Below, in pieces: positions 7,705-10,573 of a DNA stretch of 10,573 bases (position 1 is the stretch's first letter; each line of letters begins with the position of its first letter). The DNA comes from Flavobacteriales bacterium UBA5871 (GTDB taxonomy: Bacteria; Bacteroidota; Bacteroidia; Flavobacteriales_D; Crocinitomicaceae). The translations under genes and the position numbers were made by a program. The notes under the pieces are model-generated. The model was given only the letters and a program-made list of their open reading frames with translations, had not been told where the DNA came from and did no database searches. Location of the stretch: contig DJFN01000124.1 in the NCBI GenBank assembly GCA_002432085.1, positions 1 through 10,573 on the forward strand, read 5' to 3'.

Positions 7705-7735
7705 CAAATCAACCGTGTAAATACGGTATTTTCAA
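7705..7735 (-). promoter_or_regulatory. Helicase-nuclease promoter with embedded inverted repeat
   Basis: Reading leftwards: TTG (7735-7733), 20 bases, TTGATTTG (7712-7705), matching 7 of 8 positions of TAnnTTTG. The leader to ATG 7668 would be about 30 bases. Between the boxes lies ACCGT (7712-7716), GTAAAT, ACGGT (7723-7727), a perfect 5-base inverted repeat placed where a repressor would block RNA polymerase. No regulator gene is adjacent. Confidence 0.5.
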
Positions 7736-7761
7736 GAATTATGCAAACAAGCTTAGCAACA

Positions 7762-7836
7762 GTGTGAGCGCGAAAGTGAGTATTGAGGAAAAAGAAAAGA
7801 GCATTTTACTCGGGTAAAATGCTCTTTTCTTTTTTG

Positions 7837-7842
<6 letters not shown>
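7762..7842. repeat. Right copy of the compound repeat, at the tRNA-Arg 3' flank
   Basis: GTGTGAG (7762-7768), GTATTGAGGAAAAAG (7780-7794), a hairpin, then CTTTTCTTTTTT-GTGATCC (7824-7842), where GTGATCC overlaps the 3' end of tRNA-Arg. It matches 5027-5094 in order and orientation, about 2.74 kb away. The helicase gene and its promoter lie exactly between the two copies. Confidence 0.6.
7789..7834 (-). terminator. Strong intrinsic terminator of tRNA-Arg
   Basis: A perfect 16-bp stem (7794-7809 with 7814-7829; GAGCATTTTAC and its complement at the core) around the loop TCGG, extended by five A-T pairs. On the minus strand, T5 follows the stem directly. It starts 3 bases past the tRNA 3' end. 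The flanking A and T runs could let it work in both directions, shielding the helicase gene from tRNA read-through. Confidence 0.85.
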
Positions 7843-7910
<68 letters not shown>

Positions 7911-8000
7911 TAATATCTTTCTTCAGTCACTTTCGGTAGGTGCTTCCCGACTGTAAACGACGGAATTGAGCTACGTGACCTCGTCAGGATTCAAACCTGA
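7911..8000 (-). pseudogene. Relics of one or two tRNA genes
   Basis: On the minus strand, positions 8000-7984 form an intact T-arm, TCAGG-TTTGAAT-CCTGA, followed at 7980 by GGTCACGTAGCTCA, which matches the first 14 bases of tRNA-Arg except for one base. The two 5' ends are exactly 70 bases apart, about one tRNA length. AGTGACT (complement at 7925-7931) can still pair with most of the GGTCACG acceptor strand. However, the D-stem partner and a T-arm for this second piece are missing. These look like decayed tandem tRNA genes, not a working tRNA. Confidence 0.55.
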
Positions 8001-8010
8001 AACCTTCAAT

Positions 8011-8041
8011 AAAAAAAAAGGGGGATGATCACTCATCCCCC
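8011..8041 (-). terminator. Intrinsic terminator of tRNA-Pro
   Basis: GGGGGATGA (8020-8028), loop TCAC, TCATCCCCC (8033-8041): a perfect 9-bp stem. On the minus strand it is followed by nine T residues (complement of 8011-8019). It begins 3 bases after the tRNA-Pro 3' end. A textbook rho-independent terminator. Confidence 0.93.
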
Positions 8042-8044
8042 TCG

Positions 8045-8119
8045 TCGGGGCGGCAGGATTCGAACCTGCGACCTCCTGGTCCCAAACCAGGCGCGATGAC
8101 CGGACTACGCTACGCCCCG
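8045..8119 (-). tRNA. tRNA-Pro (anticodon TGG)
   Basis: Acceptor CGGGGCG pairs perfectly with CGCCCCG, discriminator A. The anticodon arm CCTGG-TTTGGGA-CCAGG has anticodon TGG; the T-arm is GCAGG-TTCGAAT-CCTGC. It decodes CCN proline codons. The gene is 75 bases long and lacks an encoded CCA. It has its own promoter (8176-8205) and terminator. Confidence 0.96.
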
Positions 8120-8175
8120 AACAAAATGCCCTATTTCAAAAGTTTGCCGGACGTTTCCGACCCTTTTTCGGAGTG

Positions 8176-8205
8176 CAAAGATAGTAGCTTTTTCCATCTG
8201 TGCAA
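8176..8205 (-). promoter_or_regulatory. Promoter of tRNA-Pro
   Basis: TTG (8205-8203), 19 bases, then TATCTTTG (8183-8176), a perfect match to the Bacteroidota -7 box TAnnTTTG, followed by CA. Transcription should begin near 8170, about 50 bases before the tRNA 5' end. This supports assigning the genome to that phylum. Confidence 0.85.
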
Positions 8206-8279
8206 CTCTTGTGTTCCAATTTTCGAAACTTAAATCCTAAGTGACTCACACTCACAACTCACGCTCGAAACTGTATCTG

Positions 8280-8366
8280 CGGTGAGGGCGGGATTCGAAC
8301 CCGCGGTACGGTTACCCGTACGTCAGTTTAGCAAACTGGTGGTTTCAGCCTCTCACCCACCTCACC
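8280..8366 (-). tRNA. tRNA-Ser (anticodon GCT)
   Basis: Acceptor GGTGAGG pairs with CCTCACC, discriminator G as usual for tRNA-Ser. The anticodon loop TTTGCTAAA sits on a CAG/CTG stem and gives anticodon GCT, reading AGC/AGU. A long variable arm pairs GTACGG with CCGTAC, and the T-arm is GCGGG-TTCGAAT-CCCGC. The gene is 87 bases long with no encoded CCA. I found no obvious T-rich terminator hairpin after it, so it may read towards tRNA-Pro. Confidence 0.96.
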
Positions 8367-8395
8367 TTTGTTATTCTGTCCAAAGAACTAGGGCG

Positions 8396-8425
8396 CAAAA
8401 ATAACAAATGCCCGGTTCATTCAAA
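8396..8425 (-). promoter_or_regulatory. Promoter of tRNA-Ser
   Basis: TTTG (8425-8422), 18 bases, then TATTTTTG (8403-8396), a perfect -7 box. Transcription should start near 8390, about 25 bases before the tRNA 5' end. Confidence 0.8.
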
Positions 8426-8613
8426 GAAAAAAGATGAAAAAATACCGGTATCTACAGTTTCAGATAACTTTCGATTCGGAAACTATCTCTGTTTCAGGTG
8501 GAATAGGAGCATTCTGGTGTTTCTGCTCTTTCAATTTATGTCATTTCTATCACAAAAAGCCTCATAAGTCAATTATTTCTGTTCTTTTGAATAGTCGACA
8601 GCTTTCTCTATAT

Positions 8614-9108
8614 ATGATTAACTACAAACAAGAAATCGAAGATCTCTATTTCCACGATAGCTCTATAGAATCTATTCAATTTGAAGAAGGGGATTTATTT
8701 GACAGAAAACTGACTGTCCTGATCGATTATTACAACTGGGAAGGCAATTCGGAAGATGCTGAAAACTGGACTGCAAAAACGCTAAAACTGGTGATTTGTC
8801 ATTGTGTCCACCTTCAGATCAACGCTCCCAATCTCATGGAAGATACTTTTGAGATTATGTCTGAAGAATACGATCTCGAATATGATGCTTTTATCAAGAA
8901 AGCACTTGACGAGCAAAGCAAATCGTACTTCAATTACTTAAGATCAAAACCGTTGGAAAATTTCCTGTCGCTTAAATTCACTACCCGAAATTTTGCCAAT
9001 TCATTATTCAACGAGCCGGCGGGATTTATCTGGATCGCTGGGTTTAACGTCTCACACGAATGGATTGACGAAAAGACTACAGGAAAGAAACACATCACAG
9101 CTGGATAA
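8614..9108 (+). CDS. Unrecognised acidic 164-residue protein
   Basis: The only plus-strand gene in the window. ATG 8614 begins MINYKQEIEDLYFHDSSIESI, a plausible soluble N-terminus. The frame stays open back to 8434, but those 60 residues are of poor quality (Cys/Phe-rich, odd order) and begin next to the tRNA-Ser promoter, so I reject them. There is no signal peptide or membrane helix. Notable pieces are FHDSSIESI near the start, a central ICHCVH segment and an aromatic C-terminus with GFIWIAGFNVSHEW. The start resembles small proteins with an HDS-x-I motif found near toxin-immunity loci, but I cannot assign a family. A weak -7-like TTCTTTTG lies at 8582-8589 without a good -33 box. It converges with the acyltransferase gene. 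Confidence 0.75.
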   Translation: MINYKQEIEDLYFHDSSIESIQFEEGDLFDRKLTVLIDYYNWEGNSEDAENWTAKTLKLVICHCVHLQINAPNLMEDTFEIMSEEYDLEYDAFIKKALDEQSKSYFNYLRSKPLENFLSLKFTTRNFANSLFNEPAGFIWIAGFNVSHEWIDEKTTGKKHITAG

Positions 9109-9145
9109 AACCACCTAAAATTAGGAGAGACTAAATGTCGAAGAC

Positions 9146-9173
9146 AGCTCATTTTCCTAACCGACGATGAGCT
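9146..9173. terminator. Possible bidirectional terminator between convergent genes
   Basis: AGCTCAT (9146-9152) and ATGAGCT (9167-9173) are perfect inverted copies around 14 bases, in the 112-base gap between two converging stop codons. The T-tract is weak (CTTTC on the plus side), so efficiency is doubtful. Confidence 0.35.
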
Positions 9174-9220
9174 CTTTCAACTAATCGCTGATTCGTCTCT
9201 ACTAGAGTATAGGTCTTTGA

Positions 9221-10534
9221 TCAGTTTTGAAAAACCAGTTCCTTTAACGCCGCGCGTTGCGCTTTCAATTGAAGAAAAACCTGTTTCCGGCTGCGGGCAA
9301 ATCGGCTGAATTGCTGCTTGAAAAACAAATGCTTCATGTAGCGAAGGAAAAAATGGGCGAACAATCCGCTTAGTGGTAACGCGGCGATGTAGCCTAACAA
9401 TAACAGCAGCGATGGATCGAACAGCCAGTTGAACGCAATGGCCCAGCCCGTATAAACGATCGGGTAGAGAAACATGCTTAGCAAAACCGATAGCGGGGCG
9501 TGGTATTCCACTTCCTTCGTAATACGCGGCACCAGCCAGCCGATGAAGTAATAGGGCAAGGCACTGTGAACGAATCCGAAAAGGAAAAGCGGGATCGTCA
9601 GCAATAAGAATAAATAGGATTGCAACGTCTGACGGAGGTAAAGCGTGCTCCGGTAGGGACGGTCGAGAAAATGCGGACGAATACCAAAGAAATGCAGCTG
9701 ACGTGTTAGCTCATTGGCTTGTTCACGTAGCTCATCGAGCTTCCACGGAGCCGTTACAGAAATTTCGTCCAGACGGTCGAGCACTGTTTTCAGAATTCCG
9801 ATCGATTGACGTACACCTTTTTCTTCCGCATAGCGCGATTCGAACAAAAACGTGAGCTGCTGAACGAGCTGGTCTTTCACGTCGTCGCTCATGGTCACAA
9901 ATACGCGCGATAGCTCACTCCTAAAGCGCTCCGTAAGTTTTTTGGCAGTCAATCCCTGGTTAACGTGGTATTCTTCCAGAAAAGGATCGACGGAGATTGG
10001 CTTGCCCACATGCACCATCACACTTCCACGAAACCGGTCGGCACTCACATAGTTCAGTCCTACAGGCACCACCAGCAAATCCATGCGCCCATTCGTTCGT
10101 TTCTCCACTTCCAGCGCAATACGGGCCGTACCGGTTTTCAGCTCCCGCAGCTTGCGTTCGAGATAGCTCGTTCCTTCCGGAAAGATTGCCAGCACACCGC
10201 CGCGCTCGAGTAGCTCATAGCACGCTTCGAACGAATCTTTATTGGCAACGCCGGCAACGGCACCATCGCTTTTGCGGTTGATCGGGATCATACCCAATGC
10301 ACTGAGCATTTTTCGCTTGAAAGGAGAATTGAAAAACGTCGCTTTCGCCATATAATTGACACGTCGACGATTGATATAGCCGAGAATCCAGGCATCCATC
10401 AGCGTGTTCGGGTGATTCGCGATCAGGATCATCGGCCCGTCGTGCTCCAGGTTTTCCCGGTTCAGCACACGAATTTCCCGGTAATAGATCCGGATACTCA
10501 ACGAGATGATCAGCTTTAGGAATCGGTACAGCAT
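9221..10534 (-). CDS. PlsC-type 1-acyl-glycerol-3-phosphate acyltransferase family membrane protein
   Basis: A 437-residue membrane protein that probably transfers an acyl chain to a lysophospholipid or related acceptor in phospholipid synthesis. The N-terminal half is the acyltransferase domain: NHPNTLMD (40-47, catalytic His41 and Asp47 with five residues between, a spacing I know from the NHPNxLxD subgroup), then GMIPINR (81-87), FPEGTS (118-123) and VPVGLNY (156-162). After a helical region comes a C-terminal block of several hydrophobic segments (about residues 310-400), ending in a basic tail. The length exceeds the 240-residue E. coli PlsC because of this extra membrane part. ATG 10534 is the first good start and is preceded by AT-rich DNA. 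Composition matches the core genome (50% GC in one counted line). The exact substrate is not evident; an acyltransferase acting on other lipids is possible. Confidence 0.9.
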   Translation of the reverse strand: MLYRFLKLIISLSIRIYYREIRVLNRENLEHDGPMILIANHPNTLMDAWILGYINRRRVNYMAKATFFNSPFKRKMLSALGMIPINRKSDGAVAGVANKDSFEACYELLERGGVLAIFPEGTSYLERKLRELKTGTARIALEVEKRTNGRMDLLVVPVGLNYVSADRFRGSVMVHVGKPISVDPFLEEYHVNQGLTAKKLTERFRSELSRVFVTMSDDVKDQLVQQLTFLFESRYAEEKGVRQSIGILKTVLDRLDEISVTAPWKLDELREQANELTRQLHFFGIRPHFLDRPYRSTLYLRQTLQSYLFLLLTIPLFLFGFVHSALPYYFIGWLVPRITKEVEYHAPLSVLLSMFLYPIVYTGWAIAFNWLFDPSLLLLLGYIAALPLSGLFAHFFLRYMKHLFFKQQFSRFARSRKQVFLQLKAQRAALKELVFQN

Positions 10535-10573
10535 GTGGTAAAAATACTATACAATTCAGAATGCATAATTCAG

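Noticed and set aside
7669..7707. TTG 7707 as start of the helicase-nuclease (13 extra residues)
   Set aside because: It lies within the predicted -7 box, and ATG 7668 follows at a normal leader distance.
7925..7980. A suppressor-like tRNA with anticodon TTA in the loop GTTTACA
   Set aside because: The stem has a mismatch, position 37 is C, and a D-stem partner and T-arm are missing. A decayed relic is the simpler reading.
7911..8000. A circularly permuted tRNA gene (3' half before 5' half)
   Set aside because: The acceptor strands do not pair: the bases after the T-arm are CGAGGTC, while the following 5' piece begins GGTCACG. The pieces come from different tRNAs.
8434..8613. N-terminal extension of the plus-strand orphan protein
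   Set aside because: The residue pattern is unlike a protein start or domain, and the ATG at 8614 opens a good sequence.
9125..9168. AGGAG followed by ATG 9135 as a tiny leader peptide gene
   Set aside because: It encodes only 11 residues, Bacteroidota rarely depend on Shine-Dalgarno sequences, and nothing downstream on that strand would need a leader.

Overview
The window looks like a chromosomal segment of a Bacteroidota member, probably of the Flavobacteriales side. The evidence is fourfold: promoters match the TTG-N(18-20)-TAnnTTTG pattern of that phylum, Shine-Dalgarno sequences are almost absent, the tRNA genes carry no encoded CCA, and there is a copper operon with an HMA/DUF3347 lipoprotein of a type common there. 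Host-like genes at both ends are near 47-50% GC in lines I counted. The middle (about 4200-7740) is much more AT-rich, about 30% GC in a counted line of the helicase gene.

Layout. Positions 1-3857 (minus strand) hold a copper-handling operon, transcribed from about 3884 leftwards. It encodes a DUF3347/HMA lipoprotein, a small regulator fusing an HMA-like CxxC domain to an AraC-type helix-turn-helix, and the Cu(I) P1B-ATPase CopA, cut by the left edge only a few residues before its expected end. A good promoter, an inverted repeat on its -33 box and a hairpin directly before the copA start codon suggest layered control. Positions 3986-5139 hold a small orphan membrane protein gene and low-information DNA with terminator-like hairpins. 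Positions 5140-7668 (minus) encode an 842-residue DinG/XPD-like superfamily 2 helicase with a C-terminal PD-(D/E)XK nuclease, most plausibly a defence protein. Its promoter holds an ACCGT-N6-ACGGT inverted repeat between the -33 and -7 boxes. The gene is bracketed by two imperfect copies of one compound repeat (5027-5094 and 7762-7842). The right copy is the terminator and 3' flank of tRNA-Arg, so the gene looks like a cassette inserted beside a tRNA.

Positions 7837-8366 (minus) hold tRNA-Arg(TCT), tRNA-Pro(TGG) and tRNA-Ser(GCT), with tRNA relics between Arg and Pro, and clear promoters for Pro and Ser. Positions 8614-9108 (plus) encode an unrecognised 164-residue protein. Positions 9221-10534 (minus) encode a membrane-anchored PlsC-type acyltransferase.

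The copper genes form one coherent system: extracytoplasmic copper binding, sensing and export. The most novel candidates are the repeat-bracketed helicase-nuclease cassette and the one-component HMA-AraC regulator. Everything here comes from reading the sequence; no database search was run, so family names rest on motif recognition.
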